The position numbers and the translations under genes were made by a program. The notes below the pieces were generated by a model. It was not told the origin of the DNA, did no database searches, and saw nothing but the letters and a program-made list of their open reading frames with translations. Source: Trichococcus collinsii (GTDB lineage Bacteria > Bacillota > Bacilli > Lactobacillales > Aerococcaceae). From it: a stretch of 64,000 nt of DNA. How positions within the stretch are numbered: position 1 is the stretch's first letter; each line of letters begins with the position of its first letter. The stretch spans positions 656,891-720,890 of the forward strand of contig NZ_FNQH01000001.1 of the NCBI RefSeq assembly GCF_900107505.1. The letters are read 5' to 3'. This document shows, in pieces, positions 8,375 through 16,373 of the stretch.

Positions 8375-9361
8375 TCAGTTGTGTCCCATTATGTGATGAG
8401 GGATGTATGGTTCTTCCAGAGACAGGATGTCCTCTACAGAAAGCTTGAAGTCAAGAGCCGAAATGGCGCTGGTCAGATGGCTTTCATTTGTGGCTCCGAT
8501 GATCGGCGAAACGACTTGATCCTTCTGCAGCAGCCAAGCCAGAGCGACCTGAACCCTCTCGACGCCATATTTTTCGGCAATCGCTGCAACCCGCTCCACA
8601 ATGACGCGGTCCTGTGCTTCGGTCGTATCATACTTATGCTTCGCCACCTGATCCATTTCGAAGCGTTTCGTAGTGGCTGACCAATCACGGGTGAGCCTGC
8701 CTGAAGCCAGCGGGCTGTATGGCGTCACTGCAATCTTTTGATCAGCGCACAATGGCAGCATTTCCCGCTCTTCCTCGCGGTACAAAAGATTCAAGTGATT
8801 CTGCATCGAAACGAACTTTGTCAACCCTAGTTTTTCGGCAGCCGACTGCGCTTTGGCGAATTGCCACGCAAACATGGCGGATGCACCGATATAGCGAGCT
8901 TTGCCGGATTTCACGACATCATGCAATGCTTCCATCGTTTCCTCGATTGGTGTGTTGTAATCCCAACGGTGGATGATGTAAAGGTCCACATAGTCCATGC
9001 CCAATCTTTCCAAACTGTGATCGATTTCAGTCAGGATCGCTTTGCGGGAAAGGCCCCCTCCGTTCGGCGCCTGGCGCATCTTCTGATGTACTTTTGTCGC
9101 CACAACGATCTCATCCCGATTGGCGTAATCGTTCAAGGCTTTCCCGAGTATGCTTTCACTGGCTCCGTATGAGTAGATATTTGCCGTATCGAAGAAATTG
9201 ATCCCCAAATCCAACGCACTTTTTATGACTTTTCTGCTCTCTTCTTCTTCCAGAACCCAATTATGGAAGCCGCTGTTCGGATCGCCGAATCCCATGGCTC
9301 CCAAACAAATCCGTGAAACATCCATTCCTGTATTGCCGAATTTCACATAATCCATCATCAT
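8375..9361 (-). CDS. Aldo/keto reductase
   Basis: A 328-residue aldo-keto reductase of the YajO/Tas-like group. The barrel's catalytic Asp and Tyr are in NFFDTANIYSYG, Lys in VVATKVH and His in YIIHRWD; the cofactor-binding end SPIIGATNESHL is present. GGAGAG precedes a run of three ATG codons, so the exact start may be 9361, 9358 or 9355. It lies 77 bp downstream of another aldo-keto reductase on the same strand with no terminator between, so it is probably the second gene of an operon driven by the MerR-type promoter at 10337-10367. Confidence 0.92.
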   Translation of the reverse strand: MMMDYVKFGNTGMDVSRICLGAMGFGDPNSGFHNWVLEEEESRKVIKSALDLGINFFDTANIYSYGASESILGKALNDYANRDEIVVATKVHQKMRQAPNGGGLSRKAILTEIDHSLERLGMDYVDLYIIHRWDYNTPIEETMEALHDVVKSGKARYIGASAMFAWQFAKAQSAAEKLGLTKFVSMQNHLNLLYREEEREMLPLCADQKIAVTPYSPLASGRLTRDWSATTKRFEMDQVAKHKYDTTEAQDRVIVERVAAIAEKYGVERVQVALAWLLQKDQVVSPIIGATNESHLTSAISALDFKLSVEDILSLEEPYIPHHIMGHN

Positions 9362-9438
9362 CTCTCCATTTCTTTAGTGTAGGACCACTGCTGATTGATC
9401 GCAGTCCATGCCTGTTTCATCAGCTCATCTGCCTGGCA

Positions 9439-10281
9439 TTAACCGCGGTTCACCAGCATTTCGACCAACTGCGGATCGTAGTGTGAGAAGAAGGCGCTCT
9501 CTTTTTTGTCCAAGCCTTTGATCGTTTCCATATCCTCTTCAGACAGACTAAAGTCAAAGACATCCAAATTTTGAATCATCCGCTCTTTATGCGTCGTTTT
9601 CGGAATCACCACGACGTCACGCTGCAACAAATAGCGCAGCGCAACTTGAGCCGTCGTTTTGTTGTATTTGTCGCCGATCATTTGTAACGTTTCATTCGTG
9701 AACAGTTCATTTCTGCCTTCAGCAAAAGGACCCCAGGATTCGATTTGTGTTCCGTATTTTTTCATGATTTCATGCGCATCCAGCTGCTGATTGAATACAT
9801 GGGTCTCCACTTGGTTGACGGCCGGTACGACATTTGTGAAACGAACCAGATCGATGTACCGGTCAGGATAAAAGTTGCTCACGCCGATGGCACGGATTTT
9901 GCCTTGCTCATAAAGTTCTTCCATGGCGCGGTAGGTCCCGTAATAATCACCGAAGGGCTGATGTATCAGAACCAAATCCAGATAGTCCAATTGAAGTTTC
10001 TGCAGCGATTCTGTAATCGAAGCTTTGGCTTTCTCATAGCCGGCATTCGATATCCAGACTTTTGTCGTAATGAATAGTTCTTCGCGGGCAACACCGCTTT
10101 TTTTGATTGCATTGCCGACCGCTTCTTCGTTCCCATATGCTTGGGCGGTATCGATCGAGCGGTAGCCTACCTCGATCGCATCAAGCACACAGCGTTCGCA
10201 TTCTGCGGCATCAGGTATCTGATACACGCCATAGCCCAAAATTGGCATCTTGACACCATTATTTAAAGTTACATATTCCAT
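9439..10281 (-). CDS. Aldo/keto reductase, AKR5 type (2,5-diketogluconate/methylglyoxal reductase-like)
   Basis: A 280-residue NADPH-dependent reductase with the hallmarks of the AKR5 group: YRSIDTAQAYGNEEAVG (Asp, Tyr), FITTKVW (Lys) and LVLIHQPFGD (His), ending with the cofactor motif VVIPKTTHKERM. Such enzymes reduce methylglyoxal, glyoxal and related aldehydes. The start at 10281 (MEYVTLNNGVKMP) follows GGAGG; a longer frame to 10314 lacks support. It is the first gene of a two-gene operon under a MerR-type promoter, which fits aldehyde-inducible detoxification (inference). Confidence 0.93.
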   Translation of the reverse strand: MEYVTLNNGVKMPILGYGVYQIPDAAECERCVLDAIEVGYRSIDTAQAYGNEEAVGNAIKKSGVAREELFITTKVWISNAGYEKAKASITESLQKLQLDYLDLVLIHQPFGDYYGTYRAMEELYEQGKIRAIGVSNFYPDRYIDLVRFTNVVPAVNQVETHVFNQQLDAHEIMKKYGTQIESWGPFAEGRNELFTNETLQMIGDKYNKTTAQVALRYLLQRDVVVIPKTTHKERMIQNLDVFDFSLSEEDMETIKGLDKKESAFFSHYDPQLVEMLVNRG

Positions 10282-10336
10282 CAATATTTTCCTCCAGTTC
10301 AAATTTGATGACATAGAAATTTACTATGTTGCTGAT

Positions 10337-10367
10337 AGTATACTCCTTGAAGTGAACTCCAAGTCAA
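10337..10367 (-). promoter_or_regulatory. MerR-type promoter/operator for the aldo-keto reductase operon
   Basis: On the minus strand -35 TTGACT (10362-10367) and -10 TATACT (10337-10342) are separated by exactly 19 bp. The dyad CTTGGAGT-TC-ACTTCAAG has one mismatch. It is the third clear member of the shared operator set. Confidence 0.8.
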
Positions 10368-10395
10368 GCATAACCAATGGATGAAAGGCAATGAC

Positions 10396-10438
10396 AAAAA
10401 AGCCATCCCCGTTAAACTCGAAAGGATATGGCTTTTTG
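10396..10438 (-). terminator. Terminator of the RNase HI-like gene
   Basis: AAAAAGCCAT pairs with ATGGCTTTTT. On the minus strand it ends in a T-run shortly after the stop of the gene at 10485-10904. Confidence 0.8.
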
Positions 10439-10484
10439 ATAGACGAAATGTGCAATTAATTGTTCCTGAGATAGTCAGTCGGAC

Positions 10485-10904
10485 TCATTTTTTCATTTTG
10501 GTGAGCTGATAGAGCGCTTTTTTGGCGAGATTATCGGCCCCTTTGTTTTCCTTTTCCGGAATCCATTCCAAGTAAAAATTCGTGAACGCAGCCAAATCCT
10601 GCAATGTCTCTTCCAGCAAAAGCTTATGTTCCGCTTTTTTGGTATACTTTTTCCTGATCGACTCGGCAACGAGTTTACTGTCGGTGTAACAAAAAACGAG
10701 CTGATCCTGTTTGCTGTGTTTTTTCAGATAACGCAATCCGTACAGGATCGCTTCGAATTCTGCCTGATGATTATCCATTCTGGCCTCTAAAGGCAGGCCG
10801 ATCTGCTCTTGTACCCCGTTCTCAACGACTAAAATTCCGATAGCAGCATATCCTTCTTTTCCGGTAGCTGCCCCATCCACAAATAATTTTATCACCTGAT
10901 CCAC
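10485..10904 (-). CDS. Ribonuclease HI family protein
   Basis: A 139-residue RNase H-fold protein expected to cut RNA in RNA-DNA hybrids. The four acidic active-site residues are visible in order: Asp in KLFVDGAATG, Glu in HQAEFEAILYGL, Asp in FCYTDSKLVAES and Asp in NKGADNLAKKAL. It is shorter than E. coli RNase HI and lacks an extended basic handle, like the YpeP/YpdQ-type proteins of Bacilli whose activity varies. It is monocistronic between two hairpin terminators. Function by family; activity is not provable from sequence. Confidence 0.85.
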   Translation of the reverse strand: MDQVIKLFVDGAATGKEGYAAIGILVVENGVQEQIGLPLEARMDNHQAEFEAILYGLRYLKKHSKQDQLVFCYTDSKLVAESIRKKYTKKAEHKLLLEETLQDLAAFTNFYLEWIPEKENKGADNLAKKALYQLTKMKK

Positions 10905-10910
10905 ATCCTA

Positions 10911-10955
10911 AAAAACAAAGGTGAAAGAAACCCGGAACGGATGTCCTTCACCTTT
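10911..10955 (-). terminator. Terminator of the cold-shock gene
   Basis: AAAGGTGAA pairs with TTCACCTTT. On the minus strand the hairpin is followed by a T-rich tract, 22 bp after the cold-shock gene stop. Confidence 0.85.
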
Positions 10956-10976
10956 GCGATTTACTGTACTTTTTTA

Positions 10977-11186
10977 TTATTCTGCCAAGACCATCACATT
11001 AGTGGCCTGTGGTCCCCTTACGCCTTCAGCGATATCGAACTGAACGCGTTGCCCTTCTTCAAGTCTTTTGAAGCCTTCTCCAGCTATACCGGTAAAATGT
11101 ACGAAAATGTCGTCATCCTGTTGATCGAGTTCAATAAAACCATACCCTTTATCATTATTGAACCACTTTACTTTGCCAAATTCCAT
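10977..11186 (-). CDS. Cold-shock protein (CspA family)
   Basis: A 69-residue single OB-fold RNA chaperone that binds single-stranded RNA and DNA. The start at 11186 ([18 protein letters not shown]) has a perfect AAGGAGG site; longer upstream frames are untranslated leader. RNP1 (KGYGFIEL) and RNP2 (DIFVHFTGI) are intact. Length is typical (65-70). It is transcribed from a near-consensus promoter with a leader of roughly 55 nt and ends at its own terminator, so it is a stand-alone unit. Whether it is cold-induced cannot be told from the sequence. Confidence 0.95.
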   Translation of the reverse strand: MEFGKVKWFNNDKGYGFIELDQQDDDIFVHFTGIAGEGFKRLEEGQRVQFDIAEGVRGPQATNVMVLAE

Positions 11187-11247
11187 TGTACATCCTCCTT
11201 CAACACTCATTTCTTTGGAACTGCTTTCACAAAGACGGGTTACCCTC

Positions 11248-11276
11248 ATTATAGAGAGGAATCCCTATAGAGTCAA
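11248..11276 (-). promoter_or_regulatory. Near-consensus promoter of the cold-shock gene
   Basis: Minus strand TTGACT (11271-11276), 17-bp spacer, TATAAT (11248-11253). It lies about 62 bp before the start codon, leaving a short leader. Confidence 0.85.
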
Positions 11277-11300
11277 TTATTCTGATAGCCTGGTTGGCAC

Positions 11301-12278
11301 TTATTCAAAAAAACCAAAAAAGTCGGCCAGCTTATTTTCTAATTGTTCAATTTCATCGCGGATACTCTTTTCGCTTGGATCGCCCGTCGATTCCACCCCG
11401 TTGTAAATGCTGTAAAGCACCTCCAACCAGTCCGTCACGACTGGGATTGTCCTGCCTTCGAACGGATAAAGGAGCGATAATTGCATGAAGAAGGCATTTT
11501 CCATGGCATCTGCTATAGTCGGATTTTTATTGGCAATTTCTTCCCGGATGTACGCCATTCCTTCTTTGTACGTTTTCGAGTCGATCAATGGGACCACTCC
11601 AGCCAGGTCCAAGTTTTCTTCGGTCCCGTCCAATCTGACAGCAACCGTCGGATGGAGCCCGCGGGCAAGAAAATGATGGATGATCTCTGTCTTAAGCATC
11701 CGGTGGAGATTGTTATTCATGAGAAGACGTTGCGCTATCTTGCCGAATTGATCATCCTCCAATTCCTTCAATTGTTGCGCGTAAACTTGTTGCTTGTGGA
11801 ACGGTTGCGTATCGATGGTTTTTTCGGCTTGGAGTATTTCTGAACTTTTTTTCAGTTTTTTCTCCAAATTCTTTAGTTCAACTTTTTCGACTTCAGCCTC
11901 CAATTGCTCCAAAGCGAATTGATGCTCCATCGACAGACCAAAAGTATTTTTGCGTGCTTCGATTTGCTCTCGGGCCATGTCGAATGATCCGGAATGCAAC
12001 AAGCCTTTCAAGTAAAGGAAATCGATGTCGTCCACCGAAATGGAGGAAGCAATATCCGGACGCATTTCGGTTATCATTTCCAGACTCTTCTCTGCTTGAT
12101 CGGTCTCTTGCAGCAACATGAGATACAGCGGGAGGATATCGTCCGCTTTTTTGATGGCAACAGCCTTGCCGATCCATTCTTCCGCAAGTTGCAGATTCCC
12201 CTCTTCAAATGCCAACAAGCCCTTTTTCAAGTATCCCTCGTAATTTAGTGGAAAAACAATTTTTTCCCCCATTTCCAT
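11301..12278 (-). CDS. TPR-like repeat protein
   Basis: A 325-residue helical protein without signal peptide or membrane segment. The N-terminal third resembles tetratricopeptide repeats (GYLKKGLLAFEEGNLQLAEEWIGKAV, given as two parts: GYLKKGLLAFEEG and NLQLAEEWIGKAV). A charged coiled coil follows (VEKVELKNLEKKLKKS) and then a C-terminal helical domain. It resembles the uncharacterised TPR proteins found in many Lactobacillales. No enzymatic motif is seen. The start is uncertain among GTG 12281, ATG 12278 and ATG 12272. It lies alone between the cold-shock gene and the terminator of the fab-acc operon. Confidence 0.7.
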   Translation of the reverse strand: MEMGEKIVFPLNYEGYLKKGLLAFEEGNLQLAEEWIGKAVAIKKADDILPLYLMLLQETDQAEKSLEMITEMRPDIASSISVDDIDFLYLKGLLHSGSFDMAREQIEARKNTFGLSMEHQFALEQLEAEVEKVELKNLEKKLKKSSEILQAEKTIDTQPFHKQQVYAQQLKELEDDQFGKIAQRLLMNNNLHRMLKTEIIHHFLARGLHPTVAVRLDGTEENLDLAGVVPLIDSKTYKEGMAYIREEIANKNPTIADAMENAFFMQLSLLYPFEGRTIPVVTDWLEVLYSIYNGVESTGDPSEKSIRDEIEQLENKLADFFGFFE

Positions 12279-12335
12279 CACCCCAATCTAAACTGATTTT
12301 CCTGTTAGGTCATTATATCATAAAAGCGGACGCGA

Positions 12336-12373
12336 AAAAAACCGCCTGCACAACTGCTGCTGTGCGGGCGGTC
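12336..12373 (-). terminator. Terminator of the fab-acc operon
   Basis: ACCGCCTGCACA pairs with TGTGCGGGCGGT. On the minus strand a run of seven T follows the stem, 17 bp after the accA stop. Confidence 0.9.
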
Positions 12374-12389
12374 CAAAGCTGTTCTTGAA

Positions 12390-13172
12390 TCAATAATTAC
12401 GGAATCGTTTTTGGCGTTGCTCAACCAATTCTGCTGGAGTCAGTTGCTTCAGCTCTTTCAGCTTGGCACTTAATTCCCGCTTCAGTTCCAGCATCACATC
12501 ATCCGATTTACGGGCCACTTTCCTGCGGGTTTCCATAATGATTTTGTCTATGACGTCCAATGAAAAAAGATCATCAGGTGTCAACTTCATTACTCTGGCT
12601 GCTTCATCGGATCGCGAGGAATCTTTCCATAAAATAGAGGCAAAGCCTTCCGGAGACAGAACGGAATACATGGTGTTCTCCAACATCCAAACCTCGTTGC
12701 CCATCGCCAGCGCCAATGCACCACCGCTGCCGCCCTCGCCGATGAAAATGGCGATGAATGGGACAGTCAGTTGGCTCATCACTAAAAGCGATTCAGCGAT
12801 TGCTTCACCGATACCTCGGTCTTCAGAATCGACATCGCAAAAAGCGCCTGAGGTATTGATGAAAGTAACAATCGGACGATTGAATTTCTCCGCCTGCTTC
12901 ATCAAGCGAATCGCTTTACGATAGCCTTCCGGATGCGGTGACCCGAAATTCCGATAGACATTTTCAGTCACATCATGGCCCTTTTGGGTTCCGATGACGG
13001 TTACCGGCATGTCATCCAGCAATGCGATCCCACCGACGATAGCAGGGTCGTCACCGAACTTTCTGTCGCCGTGGAATTCAACAAAACCTTCACAGATGGC
13101 ATGGATCATTTCTGTCGCCGTCAGACGGGAGATGCTTCTTGCAGAGGTGATAATTTCTTTGACATCCTTCAC
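12390..13172 (-). CDS. accA: Acetyl-CoA carboxylase carboxyltransferase subunit alpha
   Basis: The alpha subunit of the carboxyltransferase, which with AccD moves CO2 from biotin to acetyl-CoA to make malonyl-CoA, the first committed step of fatty-acid synthesis. At 260 residues it is the short Lactobacillales type lacking the N-terminal extension of E. coli AccA. Crotonase-fold motifs are present (FINTSGAFCDVDSEDRGIGEAIA region, IGEGGSGGALALAMG). It is the last gene of the fab-acc operon; its start overlaps the accD stop by four bases (ATGA), implying translational coupling for equal subunit amounts. Confidence 0.96.
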   Translation of the reverse strand: MKDVKEIITSARSISRLTATEMIHAICEGFVEFHGDRKFGDDPAIVGGIALLDDMPVTVIGTQKGHDVTENVYRNFGSPHPEGYRKAIRLMKQAEKFNRPIVTFINTSGAFCDVDSEDRGIGEAIAESLLVMSQLTVPFIAIFIGEGGSGGALALAMGNEVWMLENTMYSVLSPEGFASILWKDSSRSDEAARVMKLTPDDLFSLDVIDKIIMETRRKVARKSDDVMLELKRELSAKLKELKQLTPAELVEQRQKRFRNY

Positions 13173-14044
13173 TGCACTTCACCCGCCTTTTCTGTAGGAG
13201 CATGCAACAGCAATAGGTGCTGCAATGCTCTTTTCAAATCTTTTCTGGCAACAATTTTATCGATAAAGCCATTTTCCAGCACCTTTTCAGCTGTCTGGAA
13301 ACCTTCAGGCAATTTCGCTTTGATTGTCTGTTCAATGACGCGTTTGCCGGCGAAACCGACAGTCGCCCCTGTTTCAGCCAGGATAATATCCCCTTGCATC
13401 GCAAAGCTGGCCGTTACGCCCCCAGTCGTCGGATCGGTCAAGACTGTGATGTACAACAGCCCTGCTTTACTGTGATTGGAGACTGCAACGCTGACTTTCG
13501 CCATCTGCATCAAGGACATGATGCCCTCTTGCATTCTAGCGCCGCCCGAAGCAGTGAAAACAATGATTGGGAGCCTTTCTGACGTTGCGCGTTCAAACGC
13601 GAGCGTCAGTTTCTCACCGACAACTTTCCCCATGCTTGCCATGATAAAGTTCGAATCCATCACACACAAAGCAACTTTATGCTTATTGATGAATGCCGCG
13701 CCGGTTACAACCGCCTCGTCAAGTCCCGTTTTTTCTTTGGCAATCTTCAGTTTGTTCTCATACCCCGGAAAAGCCAATGGATTTTCTTCGGGCATGAGCG
13801 CGTTCCATTCATCAAAAGAACCTTCATCAACAATATTGGAAATGCGTTCATATGCCGAAATCCTAAAATTATAGGCACAATGCGGGCATACTTTATCTTT
13901 CCCTAAATCCTTGCTGTAGATCGTCTTTTGACAATTCGGGCATTTTTCCCATAAGCCTTCAGGAACGATCGGTTTCTGATCGTCTGTTTTTGAAGCGGGA
14001 ACTTGAGCTATCGGAATGTAAGGACGCTTACGAAATAATTTCAT
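13169..14044 (-). CDS. accD: Acetyl-CoA carboxylase carboxyltransferase subunit beta
   Basis: Beta subunit of the acetyl-CoA carboxylase carboxyltransferase, 291 residues. The N-terminal four-cysteine zinc ribbon (CPNCQKTIYSKDLGK then CPHC, about residues 35-57) is intact and the crotonase-fold core follows (SGGARMQEGI, TDPTTGGVTASFAMQGD). It forms the heterotetramer with AccA. It lies downstream of accC with a 36-bp gap and has its own GAGGTGAGG ribosome site. Length and motifs are those of the family. Confidence 0.96.
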   Translation of the reverse strand: MKLFRKRPYIPIAQVPASKTDDQKPIVPEGLWEKCPNCQKTIYSKDLGKDKVCPHCAYNFRISAYERISNIVDEGSFDEWNALMPEENPLAFPGYENKLKIAKEKTGLDEAVVTGAAFINKHKVALCVMDSNFIMASMGKVVGEKLTLAFERATSERLPIIVFTASGGARMQEGIMSLMQMAKVSVAVSNHSKAGLLYITVLTDPTTGGVTASFAMQGDIILAETGATVGFAGKRVIEQTIKAKLPEGFQTAEKVLENGFIDKIVARKDLKRALQHLLLLHAPTEKAGEVQ

Positions 14045-14080
14045 TTCCTCACCTCTAGTGTGACTTCTTGACTAATTGAT

Positions 14081-15457
14081 TTATACACGTTCCTCTACTT
14101 CAGGTGCCCACGTTTTCAGGAACACGTTCTGAAGATATTCCGTATCGTAATCTCCGGAAATGAAATTAGGATCCTGTAGAATATCTTCCTGGAAGAATTG
14201 GTTCGTGTCGACTCCTTCGATGACAAGCTCCTGAAGCGCACGCCTCATTTTGGCGATTGCTTCGCTTCTGTCGTCGCCTTTTGTGATGATTTTGGCGATC
14301 ATCGAGTCATAGAATGGCGGAATCATATATCCTCCATACATGGCGCTTTCCACACGCAGTCCATTCCCACCGCTAGGCAAGAATAGGTAGTCGATTTTCC
14401 CGGATGAAGGCCGAAAGCCTAAAGCCGGATTTTCAGCGTTGATACGGCACTCGATCGTATGACCGGTGATGGCTACGTCATCTTGCGTAAAGGACAAAGG
14501 CTCACCGCTCGCGATGCGCAATTGTTCTTTGACGATATCGATGCCGGTCGCCATTTCGGTCACCGGATGCTCCACCTGGATACGCGTGTTCATTTCCATG
14601 AAATAGAAACGTTGTTCCGCATCAACAAGGAATTCAATTGTACCTGCATTCGTGTAGCCGACATGTTTAGCCGCTCGGATAGCGACGTCTCCCATGGCTT
14701 TGCGCGTCGTTTCAGTGATGAACGTAGACGGGCTCTCTTCCAACACTTTCTGATGATTACGTTGAAGAGAGCAATCACGCTCGCCCAGATGGACGACATT
14801 GCCGAATGAATCCCCTAAAATCTGCACTTCAATATGACGAGCCGGTGTGATGATCTTTTCAAGATACATGCGGTCGTCCCCGAAGGCTGCCTTTGCTTCC
14901 GCTTTCGCTTGGCTAAAAGCTGCTTCCAGACCATTTTCCTGGTAGACTTTCCGCATCCCTTTACCGCCACCACCAGCGGCAGCTTTCAGGATGACCGGAT
15001 AACCGATTTTCTCTGCTTGCGCCACGGCCTCTTCATAAGAAGAGATGTAGCCTTCGCTTCCCGGAGTGACAGGTACGCCTGCTGCGATCATCGTTTTGCG
15101 GGCGTTTGCTTTGTTGCCCATAAGGTCGATGATAGTGGAAGAAGGTCCGATAAATCGGATATTCATTTCTTCACACATTGTAGCAAATGCACTGTTTTCC
15201 GAGAGGAACCCGAAGCCTGGATGGATGGCTTGAGCTCCTGTAACGACTGCCGCACTCAAAATGCTTGTCATATTCAAATAGGAATCGCTCGCTTTGGCAG
15301 GACCGATACAAATGGCCTGAGTGGCCAGTTGTGTATGCAACGCTTCGCGGTCAGCTTCAGAATAAACCGCTACCGTCTGGATTCCTAACTCATGGCAAGC
15401 ACGAATGATCCTTACAGCAATTTCTCCTCTGTTTGCGATCAATACCTTCGTAAACAT
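14081..15457 (-). CDS. accC: Acetyl-CoA carboxylase biotin carboxylase subunit
   Basis: Biotin carboxylase, 458 residues, an ATP-grasp enzyme that carboxylates the biotin on AccB using bicarbonate and ATP. Conserved stretches seen: start MFTKVLIANRGEIAVRIIRA, glycine-rich ATP loop KAAAGGGGKGMRKV, active-site EMNTRIQVEHPVTEM. The start at 15457 is one base after the fabZ stop; an earlier start at 15469 would lie inside fabZ and is rejected. There is no clear ribosome site, so it probably depends on translational coupling to fabZ. Confidence 0.97.
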   Translation of the reverse strand: MFTKVLIANRGEIAVRIIRACHELGIQTVAVYSEADREALHTQLATQAICIGPAKASDSYLNMTSILSAAVVTGAQAIHPGFGFLSENSAFATMCEEMNIRFIGPSSTIIDLMGNKANARKTMIAAGVPVTPGSEGYISSYEEAVAQAEKIGYPVILKAAAGGGGKGMRKVYQENGLEAAFSQAKAEAKAAFGDDRMYLEKIITPARHIEVQILGDSFGNVVHLGERDCSLQRNHQKVLEESPSTFITETTRKAMGDVAIRAAKHVGYTNAGTIEFLVDAEQRFYFMEMNTRIQVEHPVTEMATGIDIVKEQLRIASGEPLSFTQDDVAITGHTIECRINAENPALGFRPSSGKIDYLFLPSGGNGLRVESAMYGGYMIPPFYDSMIAKIITKGDDRSEAIAKMRRALQELVIEGVDTNQFFQEDILQDPNFISGDYDTEYLQNVFLKTWAPEVEERV

Positions 15458-15458
15458 G

Positions 15459-15890
15459 TTATCTACCAATGATGAAGGTCATTTCAACTTCACAAACTTT
15501 TTTGTCTCCGACAAAAGCTTGTCCATAACCGATACCTGCAAATTTTTTCAATTTGATGATATCCACTTGAAGACGCAAAACATCGCCAGGAACAACTTTT
15601 TGACGGAATTTGACTTTATTCAATCCGCCTAGGTAAGCTGTTTGTCCTTCGAAATCCGGTAATGTCAACAATGGGATAGATCCTGCTTGAGCTAATGCTT
15701 CAACGATCAATACGCCTGGCATTACTGGTTCGCCTGGGAAATGCCCTTGGAAGAAAGGCTCATTGATTGTAACGTTTTTGTAGCAGACGATGTGCTCGCC
15801 TGGTGTCAACTCTTCAACTTTGTCGATGAAGAAAATTGGATAGCGGTTCGGGATGATAGCCATAACTTCTTGTGCGCTTAATAAACTCAT
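15459..15890 (-). CDS. fabZ: 3-hydroxyacyl-ACP dehydratase FabZ
   Basis: A 143-residue hot-dog-fold dehydratase removing water from 3-hydroxyacyl-ACP during elongation. The catalytic His50 ([14 protein letters not shown]) and Glu64 ([12 protein letters not shown]) are present. Length is typical. It sits between accB and accC, the usual position in Lactobacillales. No isomerising partner (FabM or FabN) is in this window, so where unsaturated fatty acids branch off cannot be decided here. Confidence 0.96.
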   Translation of the reverse strand: MSLLSAQEVMAIIPNRYPIFFIDKVEELTPGEHIVCYKNVTINEPFFQGHFPGEPVMPGVLIVEALAQAGSIPLLTLPDFEGQTAYLGGLNKVKFRQKVVPGDVLRLQVDIIKLKKFAGIGYGQAFVGDKKVCEVEMTFIIGR

Positions 15891-15908
15891 TTTAATAGTC
15901 TCCTTTTT

Positions 15909-16370
15909 TTAGACGATGCGGAACAACGGTTGGTTGTATTCAACGATTTGTTCATTTTCAACCAACACTTCAACGATTTCCCCATCGAATTCGCTTTTGA
16001 TTTCATTCATAAGTTTCATTGCTTCCACTAAGCAGACTACATCGCCTTTAGAGATGATTTGGCCTTTAGTGGCATACGGTTTCGCATCCGGAGTCGGTGA
16101 AAGATAAACAACGCCGACAATCGGAGAAGTAATGATCTGTCCTTCTTTTTTCGCAATAGCTTCAGAAACGGCTTCTTTTATGTTTTGGACCGGAGCAGTC
16201 GCTGCTGGAGTTGGAGCTGCTGCCGGAACACTGTCGCTTGACTGTTGTTTCGATTGGACCGACTTGTTTTTGGACAACAAAAGTTGAAAGTCGCCGGTCT
16301 GATAATGCAACTCAGTCAAGGTCGATTCATCGATCAAGGAAATGAGGCTTTTTACATCTTCAATATTCAC
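15909..16370 (-). CDS. accB: Biotin carboxyl carrier protein of acetyl-CoA carboxylase
   Basis: A 153-residue carrier whose biotinylated lysine shuttles carboxyl groups between AccC and AccD-AccA. The biotinylation motif EAMKLMNE is present with Lys at about 119, in the C-terminal biotinyl domain including the thumb-like SPTPDAKPYA segment. An Ala/Pro-rich flexible linker (PAAAPTPAATAP) precedes it. The stop is only three bases from the fabF start region, consistent with tight operon packing. Confidence 0.96.
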   Translation of the reverse strand: MNIEDVKSLISLIDESTLTELHYQTGDFQLLLSKNKSVQSKQQSSDSVPAAAPTPAATAPVQNIKEAVSEAIAKKEGQIITSPIVGVVYLSPTPDAKPYATKGQIISKGDVVCLVEAMKLMNEIKSEFDGEIVEVLVENEQIVEYNQPLFRIV

Positions 16371-16373
16371 GTA

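Noticed and set aside
5512..10281. Sugar or secondary-metabolite biosynthesis cluster
   Set aside because: Only redox enzymes of generic detoxification families are present; no transferases, transporters or pathway-specific genes, and the shared MerR-type promoters fit stress response better.
11187..11300. Cold-shock leader as an RNA thermosensor
   Set aside because: The leader of about 55 nt is too short for the long cspA-type switch and I saw no convincing alternative folds.
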